Assembly: GCF_001429165.1 (NCBI RefSeq)
Contig: NZ_LMIR01000001.1
Span: 270,875 to 334,874, forward strand
Length of the DNA: 64,000 bases
Direction of reading: 5' to 3'
DNA from: Agromyces sp. Root81
GTDB taxonomy: Bacteria > Actinomycetota > Actinomycetes > Actinomycetales > Microbacteriaceae
Shown: positions 7,113 through 17,472 of the stretch, piece by piece
How the letters are laid out: each line of letters opens with the position of its first letter
Position numbering within the stretch: position 1 is the first letter of the stretch
Position numbers and translations under genes: made by a program
The notes under the pieces: model-generated
The model's database searches: none
Told to the model about the DNA's origin: nothing
The model's input: the letters and a program-made list of their open reading frames with translations, nothing else

Positions 7113-9770
7113 ATGTTCGAGAGCAACATCATCGAGGCAGTGCACGCAGCCGACACCCTGATCGATGAGGGCGACCAGGGTGATGCGCAGGCGTTGCTGA
7201 CGCAGGCGCTGCTCGCGTGTCCTCCCGCCGGCAGCGAGGTGGAGGCGATCGCGATTGCGGAGGCGACCGGGTTGCTCATCGGTCTGGATGCGGGCCTGCT
7301 TCCGGGGGAGGTGCTCGATGCCCATGTCGAGCGGATGCGGCAGCTGACCGAGGACTTCGATGGTGCCGACGTCGTCGTGGCACGTGTCGAGGCTGAGCTG
7401 TGTCGGTTCGAGTGGGTGCATTCGCAGGACGGCGTCGATCCGATCGTCTTCGTCGATGTGCTCCGTGCCGCGTCCGAGTTCGCCGAGCGAGAGCAGGGTT
7501 CGGAGTACGAGCGTGTGCGGCGAGCGGCCGCCGAGGCGGCCTTCACTGCGCAGATGATCCGTGGATGGCTGAATCAGGATGCATCGTCGATCGCCGTGGC
7601 ACTGGAGTCGCTGGCGCTGGGGCTGACCCCCGAGAGCGACATGCGAATGCGCTGCATTCGCATCGATGCGCTGCACGCAGCGGCGCGGCTCCGCATCACG
7701 CAGGACATCGATGCCGACGACGCCGGCTATCTGCTCCGTGCCGTCATCTCGGAGGCCGCCGAATGCCCTCCGGCCCGCAACCGGTACTACTCGGCGACAC
7801 TCCTGCTCGCGGACCTGGCCCTCGCCGCCGACGTCGCCCCAGCGGAGGCCCTCATCGACGCGACCGCTGCGCTTCACAGCGACCTCGTCGACGATGCGGA
7901 CGGCGCGTGGCTTCGTTGCCGGCACCTCGAAGGGCTCCTCGACCGGGTTCCCCTTCAGGAACGCGGCCCGATGGCCGTTGCGGAGTGGAGCCGATTGATC
8001 GACCGCTACGCGACCCACACCGACCCACGAGTGCGCGCGACGATGCTCGCACAGGTCCGGTACCGTGGCGGCGACGTCGAAGCGCTCACCGCGGCAGACC
8101 TGCAGATCCTGCAGTACGCGGATGCCGCCGCGCTCCACGACGGGCACCCCGAGACTGCAGCAGCGCGGTTCCGAGTGGCAGCCCTCATCGTCGAGGTCCT
8201 CGGATACCCCGACGCTGGAACAGCCGCGTCCGCTACGGCGCCGCGCCGATCTCTCACCGCGGCGGTCCGATTCTCCGAGGACCTCGAACGACGCTTCCCC
8301 GGGGCGGAGACCGACCCGGAGTTGAGCGTTCCCATGGCGAGGCTGGTCGTCGATCGCGCCCTCCGCCTCTCAGATCTCGGTCGTCGCGAGGAAGCACTCT
8401 CGACACTCTCCGAGGTCCGCCCGAGGTTCGCCGACGCACCCGCGGACGAGGTGCGGCACATCTTCGCGCAAGCGGCGTACTGGGAGGGCCGTCTCAACAG
8501 GGAGGCCGGAAACGTCGCCGTAGCCCGCAGCGCCGTCGATGCCGTGGTCGCCGAGTTCTCCGGCGACCCCGACCCGGATGTTCGGGTGTGGGCGGCGAAC
8601 GCGCTCTTCTCCGCCTGGCGCGATCCTGCGCTCGACCCCACTGACGCAGACGTCGTCTTCGACAGGTTCGCCGAGATCTTCAGCAACGACGCGGACCCCC
8701 GCATTCGCCGGCACGACGCGTCAGGGCGCCTGAACCGAGCGGTGCGTGCGCACGGGAAAGGCGCAGCGGATCAGGCCGTCCAGGCGCTCCGCGGCCTCAT
8801 CGACGACTTCGCCGACGACAGCGACGCCGACATCGTCGACACGGTACGACTCGCGAGGGAGAACCTGACAGTCCTCACCTTGTCCTCTGCGAGCACGTCG
8901 CCCTCGACCAGCGAATCAGACGCGCGCGCTCGTGCCCTGCGCGACCGTCTCTACGCGGCGGACGATCTGTACGAATCCGGACGGACGGAGGAAGCCGCCC
9001 GGGAATGGCGAGCCCTCGTCGATGCCACGTCCGGCACGCATGATCACAACCTCGCCGTCCTGGGTCTTGCAGCGCTGGACATGTGGGGCGGGTACCTGAA
9101 CGACACGAAGCAGTGGTCGGAACTCGTCGACGTCGCGCGACGTGCGATGGTCTCACGCGAGCGGCTGGATTACCGGGCAGAGCGGATGCGCGCTCGCGCC
9201 TACCTCCGCTTCGGCATCGCGCACGGGCAGGTCGGCGACCCGCAGTCGGCTCTCGCCGCATACGAAGCACTCGACCAGCTGGTCGCCGCCGTCACGGACG
9301 ACGAGGTGATGACGACGAGGCAGCAGGCCGTGTACAACAGGGCCGTACTCATCGATGACATCGGCGACGCGGAGGCGGCGATCAACGCCTACGACCACGT
9401 GCTCGCCGTGCACGCGATCAGCCGCGATTCACCGTCACGCCGACTCCGACGCGTCAAGGCGCTCAGGAACCAGGCTCGACTCCTCGACGACCTCAACCGG
9501 ATCGCGGAAGCAGCCTCTGCGCATCGCCAAGTCCTCGACATCGCCTCGGGCAACCCCGCGCCGGATCTGAACGAGCGCGCCCGACTCTCGGCGTTCTCAC
9601 TCGCCGAATGCTACACACGCCTCGGCGAGCACGTCTCCGCAGCGCAGACCTACGCCTGGGTGCGCTCCCACACCAGCCTCGGATTCACGAAAGCGGACAT
9701 CCGAACGGCTGCGCGCGCCCAGAAGGCCGCCGAACGCGAGTCGCGACGTCAGCGAACGAAGCACCGCTGA
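7113..9770 (+). CDS. Large TPR-like repeat protein
   Basis: 885 residues, no signal peptide and no membrane segment, acidic and almost entirely helical in appearance. Repeated Ala/Leu/Tyr-rich helix pairs are clearest in the last third (about 640-860), for example GDPQSALAAYEALDQ, GDAEAAINAYDHVLAV and GEHVSAAQTYAWVRS, which match the tetratricopeptide pattern. The rest looks like degenerate TPR or alpha-solenoid. ATG 7113 has a GAGAGG ribosome-binding site and follows the small membrane protein by 8 bases. The pair may form a membrane-anchored scaffold. No enzyme motif is visible and the function is unknown. Confidence 0.75.
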   Translation: MFESNIIEAVHAADTLIDEGDQGDAQALLTQALLACPPAGSEVEAIAIAEATGLLIGLDAGLLPGEVLDAHVERMRQLTEDFDGADVVVARVEAELCRFEWVHSQDGVDPIVFVDVLRAASEFAEREQGSEYERVRRAAAEAAFTAQMIRGWLNQDASSIAVALESLALGLTPESDMRMRCIRIDALHAAARLRITQDIDADDAGYLLRAVISEAAECPPARNRYYSATLLLADLALAADVAPAEALIDATAALHSDLVDDADGAWLRCRHLEGLLDRVPLQERGPMAVAEWSRLIDRYATHTDPRVRATMLAQVRYRGGDVEALTAADLQILQYADAAALHDGHPETAAARFRVAALIVEVLGYPDAGTAASATAPRRSLTAAVRFSEDLERRFPGAETDPELSVPMARLVVDRALRLSDLGRREEALSTLSEVRPRFADAPADEVRHIFAQAAYWEGRLNREAGNVAVARSAVDAVVAEFSGDPDPDVRVWAANALFSAWRDPALDPTDADVVFDRFAEIFSNDADPRIRRHDASGRLNRAVRAHGKGAADQAVQALRGLIDDFADDSDADIVDTVRLARENLTVLTLSSASTSPSTSESDARARALRDRLYAADDLYESGRTEEAAREWRALVDATSGTHDHNLAVLGLAALDMWGGYLNDTKQWSELVDVARRAMVSRERLDYRAERMRARAYLRFGIAHGQVGDPQSALAAYEALDQLVAAVTDDEVMTTRQQAVYNRAVLIDDIGDAEAAINAYDHVLAVHAISRDSPSRRLRRVKALRNQARLLDDLNRIAEAASAHRQVLDIASGNPAPDLNERARLSAFSLAECYTRLGEHVSAAQTYAWVRSHTSLGFTKADIRTAARAQKAAERESRRQRTKHR

Positions 9771-9857
9771 CCTGAACGCAGTTCGGCCTCCGTTCCACGT
9801 CCGGCCAAGTCCCGTTCATGCTGCTGATGGACCATCTGCCTCCTACGAAGGAGCCTG

Positions 9858-11063
9858 ATGTCCACGCTTGCCGGCATTCGACGTGCCCTCATTCCGGTCG
9901 CCGCCCTCATGCTCACGGTCGTCGCCGTCGTCGCACCCGCGACCTCGGGCGCGGCGCACGGCTTCTCGACCGTCGTCTACGTCGACGCGAGCGCATCGGG
10001 CATCGACGGCGTCCGCACCGAGATCGGCCTCGAGTACGACCTGCTCGTCGCGACGGTCGCGAAGAGCGAAGACGCGCCTCAGTTCTTCGAGGACGGCATG
10101 GAGGCCTTTCGATCAGGCGACGAGGCTTCCGCGCTCAACGCCCATGCCGACGCGATCGTCGGGTACGTCAGCGACCGTTTCGACGTGAGCGCTGACGGAC
10201 GGGTGTGCGAACCAGAGCGGGTCGGCGCCCTCGATGTGATCGAACGGCAGGGTGTGCCGTATGCGCTCCTCACGCTCGACTTCGCATGCGCTGCGGCCAC
10301 GAGCCACGAGTTCCGCAGCACGCTCTTTCCCGATGAGGAAGGGTTCGTGCGGGCGGCCGTCACGATCGTCGAGTACGACCTCGACGGTCGCACGAGCACC
10401 GCGACGCTGAACCGCGAAGCGCCCGGTTTCGACACCGAGCAGCCGTTGCTCGAGCGCTTCTCGCAGTACTTCGTCCTCGGTGCCGAGCATCTGCTCTACG
10501 GCATCGATCACCTCCTCTTCCTGCTCGCGCTCATCGTCGGATCGCGGCGGCTTCGAGACGTCGTGCTGGCGGCGACGGCGTTCACGGTCGCGCATTCGGT
10601 CACGTTCACCTTCGCCGCGCTCGGCATCATCTCGGTTCCTGCGACCATCGTCGAGCCGGTCATCGCGCTGTCGATCGCCGTGGTCGCGTCGTGGTACCTC
10701 TGGCGTGCGCGTCGCGATCGGGCGGCGCCACTCGTCGTGCCGCCGGGCAAGTCGAGTCTCGACGCCGCCGATTGGGCTCGGCTCGCGGTCGTATTCGGTT
10801 TCGGGCTCATGCACGGGCTCGGGTTCGCCGGTGCACTCGGCATCGACGAGCCGTTCTCGTGGCCGCTCCTCTGGTCGTTGCTCGTGTTCAACCTGGGCAT
10901 CGAGGCCGTGCAGGTCGGGATCATCGTCGTGCTCTTCCCGCTGCTCATGCTGTGGCGCCGTCAGGCGCCGACGAGTTCGAGCGTCGGCGGGGCGGTCGTC
11001 GCGGCAGGGGTCGCGGTGACGGGTCTCGTGTGGTTCGTGCAGCGCGTGCTCGGCATCGGATGA
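9858..11063 (+). CDS. HupE/UreJ_2 family membrane protein
   Basis: 401 residues. ATG 9858 has an AAGGAG ribosome-binding site. An N-terminal signal-like helix (about 10-33, ending SGAAHG) is followed by an extracytoplasmic domain of about 170 residues and then by six or so membrane helices. The membrane part carries the family signature EHLLYGIDHLLFLLAL near residue 212 and GLMHGLGFAGALG near residue 317, with His residues typical of HupE/UreJ metal-related permeases. HupE and UreJ proteins are linked to nickel or cobalt supply in other bacteria. This two-domain form is common in genomes without hydrogenase, so its substrate is uncertain. The next gene begins with a similar secreted module. 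Confidence 0.8.
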   Translation: MSTLAGIRRALIPVAALMLTVVAVVAPATSGAAHGFSTVVYVDASASGIDGVRTEIGLEYDLLVATVAKSEDAPQFFEDGMEAFRSGDEASALNAHADAIVGYVSDRFDVSADGRVCEPERVGALDVIERQGVPYALLTLDFACAAATSHEFRSTLFPDEEGFVRAAVTIVEYDLDGRTSTATLNREAPGFDTEQPLLERFSQYFVLGAEHLLYGIDHLLFLLALIVGSRRLRDVVLAATAFTVAHSVTFTFAALGIISVPATIVEPVIALSIAVVASWYLWRARRDRAAPLVVPPGKSSLDAADWARLAVVFGFGLMHGLGFAGALGIDEPFSWPLLWSLLVFNLGIEAVQVGIIVVLFPLLMLWRRQAPTSSSVGGAVVAAGVAVTGLVWFVQRVLGIG

Positions 11064-11140
11064 GGATGAGCCGGTGAACTCCTGACGAACACTCAGTTCA
11101 CCCGGCCTGTGCGGTGCTCGAGGCCCCTACGCTCGCTGCT

Positions 11141-14100
11141 GTGAAAACCTCTGTGCGGCTCGCGGCCGTCTCCCTACTCGTTGCGCTCGCAACAGCACTC
11201 GTCCCGTTACCGGCCTCCGCTCACGTCGGTGAGCATCAAGGAGAACTCGTGGTTCGCACGGGCTCGACATCGATGGCGGTGCTGACGCTGCCCGAGGACA
11301 TCGCCGATGTCGACCTCGCTGCCGACTTCGTTGCGACCCGGATCACCGCCTCCTGTCCGACCGATGCCGAGGCCTTCCCGGGCTCGGAGGTCGGCGCGCC
11401 CGGCGGAGTCGTCGTCGAGCTCAACTGGGCGTGCCGCGTGTCAGCGCTCGACCTCTCGACGCTCGTCGACGCAGCGGGCCTGAACCGGGTGGTCACGGAC
11501 TTCGACGGCATGACCGTGAATGCCGAGCCCTCGACGCCTGTGGTGGACGCGAGAGGCGCCCATCCCGTTGCGCCGTCGATTCCATTCCTCCTGATCGTGT
11601 TCGCAGGCCTGCTGGCTGCGGCCGTCGTGGCATCGGTCGTGTTGTGGATGCGGTCTCGGAGGGTCCGAGTCGAGATGAGCACGCGTCGGAACGCCCTCAG
11701 GTCGACGGGCGGCGGCGCACTCCGCACTCCGCGGCTCCGCGGGGTCGCCGGTGTGCTGATCGGCGCGCTCGTGCTGGCGTTGGTGCCGGGGTATGCCGCG
11801 ACTGCGAACGAGGCGCCGGACCAACTGGTGCTCGTGACGCAGAATCCCAAGGCAGGCGATGCCCTGACGTTCGAGTACAAGACGGACACGCCATCGTCGA
11901 CGAACTGGGTCGGCCTCTACGGACCGACGGATGTCCCGGGTCCGGTGGCTTCACGTGTCTGGAAGTACACCCCCGGGCCGTCGGGCACGGTCAGCCTCGA
12001 CAGCGGCGCCCTCGGAGCCGGCACCTGGACGGCGCACTTCCTCGCCAATGACGGGTACGAGCCGATCGTCGCTCCCATCACCTTCACCCTCGCCCCGCCG
12101 GCGAACTCCGGCGCCAAGGTCACCGTCGGCGGAACCGTCTACACCGACCAGGACGCGGACGGCACCCGCGACGACGGAGAGCCCGGGATGGCCGGTCTCT
12201 CGGTGACGGACGGCGAAGTCTGGGCGACGACCGATGAGAACGGTCAGTACCAGATCGACATCGATCCCGCGCGCCGCGGAACCGACCTGGTGAGCGTCGT
12301 CTCGCCCGACGGCTTCACTCCCACCCTGCGCGACGACTTCGTGCCGCAGTTCTTCGCGAAGGTCGACACGAGCAGCCCTGCCGCTGACGGTGTCGACCTC
12401 GGTCTCGTCCCCGACGAGCACGCCGCCGACCCGACGGAGACGTGGTTGATGGTCTCCGACACCGAGGTGGTCGGCTTCACCGACGAGCGGGCGGCGGCAT
12501 CCCTCGCGGAATGGACCGCGCGGGTCCAAACGCTCTCCGAGGTCGACGACGCGAGCTTCACGATCACGACCGGTGACCTCACCGTGACCGACTACGCGGC
12601 GACGGATCGCCGACAGAAGGGCTACGACGTGCTGCGCGACGGGTTGCGCGCGGGGGGCCTCGGACACCCGTTCTATCCCGTCATGGGCAATCACGACGTC
12701 GGTGGTCCCGCCGGTTCTTCCGGATACAGCGGCGGTATGGAGTTCTGGCGGCAGAACATGGGCCCCGAGTGGTACTCGTTCGATCGCAACGGCCGCCATG
12801 TCGTGGTGCTCGAGGACAACTACGATGCACGCGGCCTCGCGCCTCAGCTCGCGTGGCTCAAGGAGGATCTCCAGCGTCACGCTGTCGGCAAGCAAGTGCT
12901 GGTCTTCGCGCATCGTTCCCTGTTCACGAAGTGGGGTCCGGGCGCCGGAATGCAGCCGATCGTCGATGAACTCGCACGGTACGACACCCGGCTGTTCGCT
13001 GCCGGGCACAATCAGCAGGCCGAGTACCGTCGCGGTGCGTTCGCCCGATCGGTCGAGATCAACAACCAGGGCACGTACGGAATCGATGGCGCCCGACCCG
13101 ACTACAAGATCATGGACTTCTCGGCCATCACCGATGACGAGTCGACGCCCGAGAACGAGGATCGGGGGTTGGTGTTCGGCACGCACCGGCAATTCGAGAT
13201 CGATGACGATGTCGCGCTCGTGAGCCCGGGAGACGGCGGCCGATTCGATGCGGGCCGTCCCGTTCCGGTGCAGGTCTACGCAGAGGACGACGGACGAACT
13301 CCGGCGGTCGCGACGGTCACGGTGCATGACGCCGCAGGACAGCTCGTCTGGACCGAGGACCTCGACTTCGGCGGGGACGCCGACACGATCGGTCTCGAGA
13401 ACTGCTACGCAGAGCCAGGCGGCGATGGGCTCGAACCATGCCCGCCCGCACGAATCTCCTGGACGCGGGCGGTGAGTGAGATCCCGGCACTCGGTTTCGG
13501 GGACTACACCGCCGCGGTATCGGTCGTCGGCACCGACGGGAACGGATGGCCCGAGCGGTCGACGTCGTTCAGCGTCACGGCGGCAGCCGACGAGGAACCT
13601 GCGTTCGACGGGGACTGGGTACGCCAGGGCGGTACCGAGGACGGACGGTCGTCGGCGGCGACGGATCCGGGCGCCGAACTCGACCTGCAGTGGGTCCAGA
13701 ACACGGGTGAACAGTTCAACCTCAATGGCTCGGTCATCGCCGACGGGCGGGTCATCGTCGCATCGCAGGCATTCGATTCGCCCTACAGCATGATGCTGGC
13801 CTACGACGCCCGCACCGGTGCCGAGGTCTGGCGCACCTACCTCGACGGCGATGCGGAGTCGGCACCGACCCTGCACGAGGGCAAGGTGTACATCACGACG
13901 TCGAACGCCCGGCTCTACGCGCTCGATGCCGCAACAGGAGCCGTCGCGTGGGAGACCATCGACGACGAGCATCGCCTCGACTCGTCCGTGCGTCGGTACG
14001 GACGCGCCGGTGGCCCGGTGAGCGTCTTCGACCTCCCTGCCGAGGGTCGCGCCGTCGCGGTGTACCAGGAGTGGAACCGCGTGATCTGTCGAGATGCGGC

Positions 14101-15133
14101 GGATGGCAGCATCCTGCCCGGTGGCTTCTCCGCTGGGGCGGCATGGGGCGAGTTCCACAGCACAGCGGTGAGAGTGCCCGGGAGCAACCGCGCCTGGATG
14201 CACAGCGGTTCGAGCGAGACGCTCATCGGGTTCGACGTGTCGACCTGTCAGCAGACCAGCTCCACGGCGACGAACGGAGGCCTGCAGAGCATGTCCTCAC
14301 CGGCGCTGACCGATCCCGAACAGGGCGAACCCAAGGTCGTGACCGTGACGAAGGACGGCGTCCGTGCGCACGATCCCGGCGACGGGCACGTGCTCTGGCG
14401 CGCGGCGCTCTCCGGCGAGAAGTGCGAGCCCGGCCCGCCGCCGGTCACGAGTCCGGCGATCCGCGGCGAGATCGCCTACGTCGCGGCGATCGACGGGGTC
14501 ATCAGGGCGTACGACACCGCATCGCAGACGCCGAGCACCCCGATCTGGGCGACAGAGGTCGGGTACCTGCCTGGTGAGGCGCCGTCGGACGACCCCGGAA
14601 GGGCCGGGTGCAGTTCGACCGCAGTCGGCTCTCCGGCGATGCATCCGCTCGTCACCGAGACCATGGTCTACGCCGGGACGTGGGACGGCCGGCTTCTCGC
14701 CCTCGACCGGGCGACCGGTTCGCTGATCTCGTCGTACGACCTCGGCGGAGGAGTCGCTTCCGCGCTCTCGGTGAGCGGTGACTGGCTGTACGCGCTGACC
14801 GACGACGGATCGATCCATGCGTTCACCGCGACGGCCGCGCGAGAGCTCGCCATGAACGTGACGGCTGAGAGTCGCTGCGCCGGTCCGAAGGCGAAGCTGT
14901 CCGTCAGGGTGGACAACGCTGAGGGTGTTCCGATCGACATCTCGATCGCGACCGAGTTCGGAAAGAAGTCCTTCGACGATGTCGCCCCCGGGAAGAAGGC
15001 GTTCCACCCGTTCTCGACTCGCCAGCGGGAACTGTCGAGCGGAGAAGTGACGGTCACGGCGTCCGCCGAGATCGACGGGGAGGAAGTGACCACCACCCGC
15101 GTCGTGGAGTACGAGCAGAGATCCTGCAGCTAG
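11141..15133 (+). CDS. Secreted metallophosphoesterase/PQQ-propeller protein, probable fusion
   Basis: 1330 residues from GTG 11141, where a signal peptide begins ([13 protein letters not shown]..., ending ASAHVG). Order of parts: a secreted domain (about 27-150), a membrane helix (about 151-172), a basic linker with an internal ATG at 11675, a second signal-like helix (about 200-222), an Ig-like domain, a SdrD-B/Metallophos_N-like module ([11 protein letters not shown] near 330), a calcineurin-like phosphoesterase domain (about 430-690), a further beta domain, a PQQ-type beta-propeller (about 830-1235, WRTYLDG and [12 protein letters not shown] repeats), and a C-terminal beta domain. The phosphoesterase has GNHD near 514 and GD near 470, but SDTE replaces the usual SDxH and GHNQ replaces GHxH. 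It may bind metals poorly. It is probably secreted or anchored, acting outside the cell. Confidence 0.8.
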   Translation: MKTSVRLAAVSLLVALATALVPLPASAHVGEHQGELVVRTGSTSMAVLTLPEDIADVDLAADFVATRITASCPTDAEAFPGSEVGAPGGVVVELNWACRVSALDLSTLVDAAGLNRVVTDFDGMTVNAEPSTPVVDARGAHPVAPSIPFLLIVFAGLLAAAVVASVVLWMRSRRVRVEMSTRRNALRSTGGGALRTPRLRGVAGVLIGALVLALVPGYAATANEAPDQLVLVTQNPKAGDALTFEYKTDTPSSTNWVGLYGPTDVPGPVASRVWKYTPGPSGTVSLDSGALGAGTWTAHFLANDGYEPIVAPITFTLAPPANSGAKVTVGGTVYTDQDADGTRDDGEPGMAGLSVTDGEVWATTDENGQYQIDIDPARRGTDLVSVVSPDGFTPTLRDDFVPQFFAKVDTSSPAADGVDLGLVPDEHAADPTETWLMVSDTEVVGFTDERAAASLAEWTARVQTLSEVDDASFTITTGDLTVTDYAATDRRQKGYDVLRDGLRAGGLGHPFYPVMGNHDVGGPAGSSGYSGGMEFWRQNMGPEWYSFDRNGRHVVVLEDNYDARGLAPQLAWLKEDLQRHAVGKQVLVFAHRSLFTKWGPGAGMQPIVDELARYDTRLFAAGHNQQAEYRRGAFARSVEINNQGTYGIDGARPDYKIMDFSAITDDESTPENEDRGLVFGTHRQFEIDDDVALVSPGDGGRFDAGRPVPVQVYAEDDGRTPAVATVTVHDAAGQLVWTEDLDFGGDADTIGLENCYAEPGGDGLEPCPPARISWTRAVSEIPALGFGDYTAAVSVVGTDGNGWPERSTSFSVTAAADEEPAFDGDWVRQGGTEDGRSSAATDPGAELDLQWVQNTGEQFNLNGSVIADGRVIVASQAFDSPYSMMLAYDARTGAEVWRTYLDGDAESAPTLHEGKVYITTSNARLYALDAATGAVAWETIDDEHRLDSSVRRYGRAGGPVSVFDLPAEGRAVAVYQEWNRVICRDAADGSILPGGFSAGAAWGEFHSTAVRVPGSNRAWMHSGSSETLIGFDVSTCQQTSSTATNGGLQSMSSPALTDPEQGEPKVVTVTKDGVRAHDPGDGHVLWRAALSGEKCEPGPPPVTSPAIRGEIAYVAAIDGVIRAYDTASQTPSTPIWATEVGYLPGEAPSDDPGRAGCSSTAVGSPAMHPLVTETMVYAGTWDGRLLALDRATGSLISSYDLGGGVASALSVSGDWLYALTDDGSIHAFTATAARELAMNVTAESRCAGPKAKLSVRVDNAEGVPIDISIATEFGKKSFDDVAPGKKAFHPFSTRQRELSSGEVTVTASAEIDGEEVTTTRVVEYEQRSCS

Positions 15134-15141
15134 CCCGCGTT

Positions 15142-15175
15142 CGGGGCGGTCGGCACCAGCGCGCCGACCGCCCCG
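15142..15175 (+). terminator. Hairpin terminator after the 1330-residue gene
   Basis: A 13-bp inverted repeat (15142-15154 with 15163-15175, CGGGGCGGTCGGC and its complement) starts 9 bases after the stop codon. There is no strong T run, as is common in high-GC actinobacteria. Confidence 0.7.
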
Positions 15176-15296
15176 CATCTCAGCTGACCGGCACGCACGC
15201 GAATCACTCGAATCGGATGATGCGCGCCGACGCTCGAGGCCATAGCCTCCGTTCAGTTGCGGTGGACAACGTCAAGCGAAACGAAAGGCCGTCGAT

Positions 15297-15689
15297 ATGA
15301 ACACCTTCTGGGACTTCCTGATCTGGCTCTTCTGGTTCTACGTGGTCATCGCGTGCATCTGGGTCTTCATCACGGTGATCATGGACATCTTCCGGGACCA
15401 CTCCCTGAACGGCTGGGGAAAGGCGCTCTGGGTCCTGTTCCTCGTCTTCGTCCCGTTCCTCGCGGCCTTCATCTACCTGATCGCGCGGGGCCAGGGCATG
15501 GCCGAACGGAACGCCGCCAGGGCGGCCCAGTCGCAGGCGGCGAGCGCCGACTACATCCGGACGGTCGCCGGTACCTCGTCGTCGTCGGCGGCGGCGGAGA
15601 TCGAGAAGAGCAAGCAACTCCTCGACACGGGTGCCATCACGCAGGCCGAGTACGACGCCCTCAAGGCGAAGGCGCTGCAGACCTCGTAG
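15297..15689 (+). CDS. SHOCT-domain membrane protein with PLDc_N-like helices
   Basis: 130 residues, with ATG 15297 behind a GAAAGG ribosome-binding site. Two membrane helices (about 8-30 and 44-64) with the aromatic pattern of phospholipase D-nuclease N-terminal (PLDc_N) segments are followed by a polar linker and a C-terminal SHOCT motif: EIEKSKQLLDTGAITQAEYD then ALKAKAL. SHOCT modules are short C-terminal helices of unknown, probably oligomerisation, function. The gene stands alone between two hairpins. Confidence 0.85.
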   Translation: MNTFWDFLIWLFWFYVVIACIWVFITVIMDIFRDHSLNGWGKALWVLFLVFVPFLAAFIYLIARGQGMAERNAARAAQSQAASADYIRTVAGTSSSSAAAEIEKSKQLLDTGAITQAEYDALKAKALQTS

Positions 15690-15704
15690 TCGTTCGACGA
15701 GCAG

Positions 15705-15739
15705 CAGAACCCCGTCCTTCTCCGAAGGGCGGGGTTCTG
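15705..15739 (+). terminator. Hairpin terminator between convergent genes
   Basis: A stem of about 15 bp (CAGAACCCCG at 15705-15714 with CGGGGTTCTG at 15730-15739, extended inward by TCCTT/AAGGG). It lies between the SHOCT gene and the convergent acetyltransferase gene and could act in both directions. Confidence 0.7.
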
Positions 15740-15804
15740 CCGTTCCCGTCGTCTGCTCGGGTCGTCGATTCGTCGGCGCCCACGTTCACCGCGACGGCCT
15801 CGGC

Positions 15805-16290
15805 TCACTCGGGCCCGACGAGATCCTTCACCATCCAGTGGTCCGCGTAGGGCGCGTCACTGAACGCCGGCACCTCGCGGTATCCCGCGCGGCGGTACAG
15901 GCGCTGCGCCTCGACCAGATCGCCGCGCACCTCGAGTCGGATGCGGGTCCGGCCGGCCTGCCGAGCGACGCGTTCGACCTCGCCGATCAGGGCTGCACCG
16001 ATTCCGCGGCCGCGCGCCTCCGAGGCGATGAACACACGGGTGAGCTCGCCGACCTCGGCATCCACGTACCGTACGCCGGCGCAACCGAGTACCTGCGCAC
16101 CATCGAGCGCGAGTACGAATGCTCCGGTCCCGCCCCGGAGATCGTCGCTCGGCTCATCGACGAGCGTCTCCTCGATCTCGGCGGCCGTCGAGGGACGACC
16201 GTAGTAGCGGCCGATGATGTCGTCGTAGTAGCGGCGGAGGACCAGGAGCGAGGCTTCGGTCGTCGGGTCGACCTGAACGAAGGAGAGCAC
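15805..16290 (-). CDS. GNAT family N-acetyltransferase
   Basis: 161 residues. The acetyl-CoA-binding motif A is complete near residue 92: VFIASEARGRGIGAALIGE (the R-x-x-G-x-G/A pattern), preceded by the beta-4 strand GELTRV and followed by the motif B segment RLEV...AQRLYRRAGY, typical of GNAT enzymes. Length is standard. The acceptor substrate cannot be predicted. It is transcribed toward the SHOCT gene and divergent from azlC. The end of the protein (residues 140-161) is ordinary. Confidence 0.88.
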   Translation of the reverse strand: MLSFVQVDPTTEASLLVLRRYYDDIIGRYYGRPSTAAEIEETLVDEPSDDLRGGTGAFVLALDGAQVLGCAGVRYVDAEVGELTRVFIASEARGRGIGAALIGEVERVARQAGRTRIRLEVRGDLVEAQRLYRRAGYREVPAFSDAPYADHWMVKDLVGPE

Positions 16291-16372
16291 TCGCTCACGC
16301 TAGTCGAGACCCGACGCGCGGACAGGCAGGGCGACAGCGTCCGGATATTCTGTCAAGGGAACAGGAGAGCCC

Positions 16373-17134
16373 GTGGACGAACGCACCGCTGCCGACGCGC
16401 CTGCCGCCGGCGAGGGCGATGGTGCCGCGTCCGAGCGTTCGACGGCGGTCCGCGATAGTCTCGCCGTCGGCATCGCGACCGCGATCTACGGCATCTCCTT
16501 CGGAGCCCTCGCGGTCGCCGCAGGGCTCGATGTCTGGCAGACGTGCTTCCTCAGCCTCGTGATGTTCACCGGCGGCTCGCAGTTCGCGCTCGTCGGGGTG
16601 CTCGCGAGCGGGGGAGTCGCGGCGGGCGGCTCGGCGATCGCGACCGCGGCGATGCTCGGCATCCGGAACGTCGTCTACGGCATGCGCATGAAGCCGATCG
16701 TCGACGATGTCGACCCGGTGACCGGGCGCGGCAGCATCTGGCTGCGGGTCGCCGCGGCCTGGGTCACCATCGACGAGTCGACGGCGGTGGCGCTCGCGCA
16801 GCCGAACGATCGCGCCGCCCGTGTGGGTTTCTGGGTGACGGGTATCACGATCTTCGTCGGCTGGAACCTGACGACCCTCGCCGGCGCACTCATCGGCGAT
16901 GCCATCGGCGACACGCGGGCGTGGGGGCTGGATGCCGCGGCAGCCGCGGCATTCCTCGGCCTCCTGTGGCCGCGTCTGAAGCGATTCCAGGCGGGTGCCG
17001 TGGCAGTGGCGGCCGCGGTCGTCGCGACACTCGCCACCCCGGTGCTCATGCCCGGACTCCCCGTGCTCGTCGCAGCGGTCGTCGCCGTCGTCGTCGGCTG
17101 GTTCAACCTCTTCGATCGGCGGCGCGCATCGTGA
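16373..17134 (+). CDS. azlC: AzlC family branched-chain amino acid exporter, large subunit
   Basis: 253 residues starting at GTG 16373, with an AGGAG ribosome-binding site 7 bases upstream. The polar N-terminus (about 25 residues) is followed by an AzlC domain with several membrane helices and the characteristic segments GISFGALAVAAG and MFTGGSQFALVG, then LGIRNVVYGMRM. AzlC and AzlD together export branched-chain amino acids or analogues in the bacteria where they were studied. The following azlD-like gene overlaps by GTGA, which supports an obligate pair. Confidence 0.92.
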   Translation: MDERTAADAPAAGEGDGAASERSTAVRDSLAVGIATAIYGISFGALAVAAGLDVWQTCFLSLVMFTGGSQFALVGVLASGGVAAGGSAIATAAMLGIRNVVYGMRMKPIVDDVDPVTGRGSIWLRVAAAWVTIDESTAVALAQPNDRAARVGFWVTGITIFVGWNLTTLAGALIGDAIGDTRAWGLDAAAAAAFLGLLWPRLKRFQAGAVAVAAAVVATLATPVLMPGLPVLVAAVVAVVVGWFNLFDRRRAS

Positions 17135-17436
17135 CCACCTGGCACATCATCCTCATCGCCAGTGCGGCGACGCTCGCGCTCAAGCTCGTGGGCCATCTCG
17201 TGCCCGCCGGATTCCTCGAGCGCGAGCGGCCGGCGCGGATCGCGGACCTCCTGACGGTGGCGCTGCTCGCCGCGCTCATCGCGGTGCAGACGCTCGGCGC
17301 CGGGCAGGAGATCGTGGTCGACGCACGGGTGCCCGCGCTGATCGTCGCCGCGGCGCTGTACGCGCTCAGGGTGCCGTTCATCGTGGTCGTCGCCGTCGCC
17401 GCATTGGTCGCCGCCGGCATCCGCGCACTCGGATGA
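17131..17436 (+). CDS. azlD: AzlD family branched-chain amino acid exporter, small subunit
   Basis: 101 residues and about four short membrane helices, the standard size for AzlD. The start is GTG 17131, overlapping the azlC stop codon. The segment ALKLVGHLVPAGFLE at residues 15-29 and the helix AALYALRVPFIVVV are family-like. The frame is open upstream, but that part is a shadow of azlC. Small AzlD subunits are needed together with AzlC for transport. Confidence 0.9.
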   Translation: MTTWHIILIASAATLALKLVGHLVPAGFLERERPARIADLLTVALLAALIAVQTLGAGQEIVVDARVPALIVAAALYALRVPFIVVVAVAALVAAGIRALG

Positions 17437-17472
17437 CTCGTCGCCGCGAGACATCCGTCGTCGTGCGCCTGC

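Noticed and set aside
11951-14203. 750-codon minus-strand frame opposite the 1330-residue gene
   Set aside because: Low-complexity, Arg/Glu-rich translation without any domain; the plus strand carries recognisable domains.
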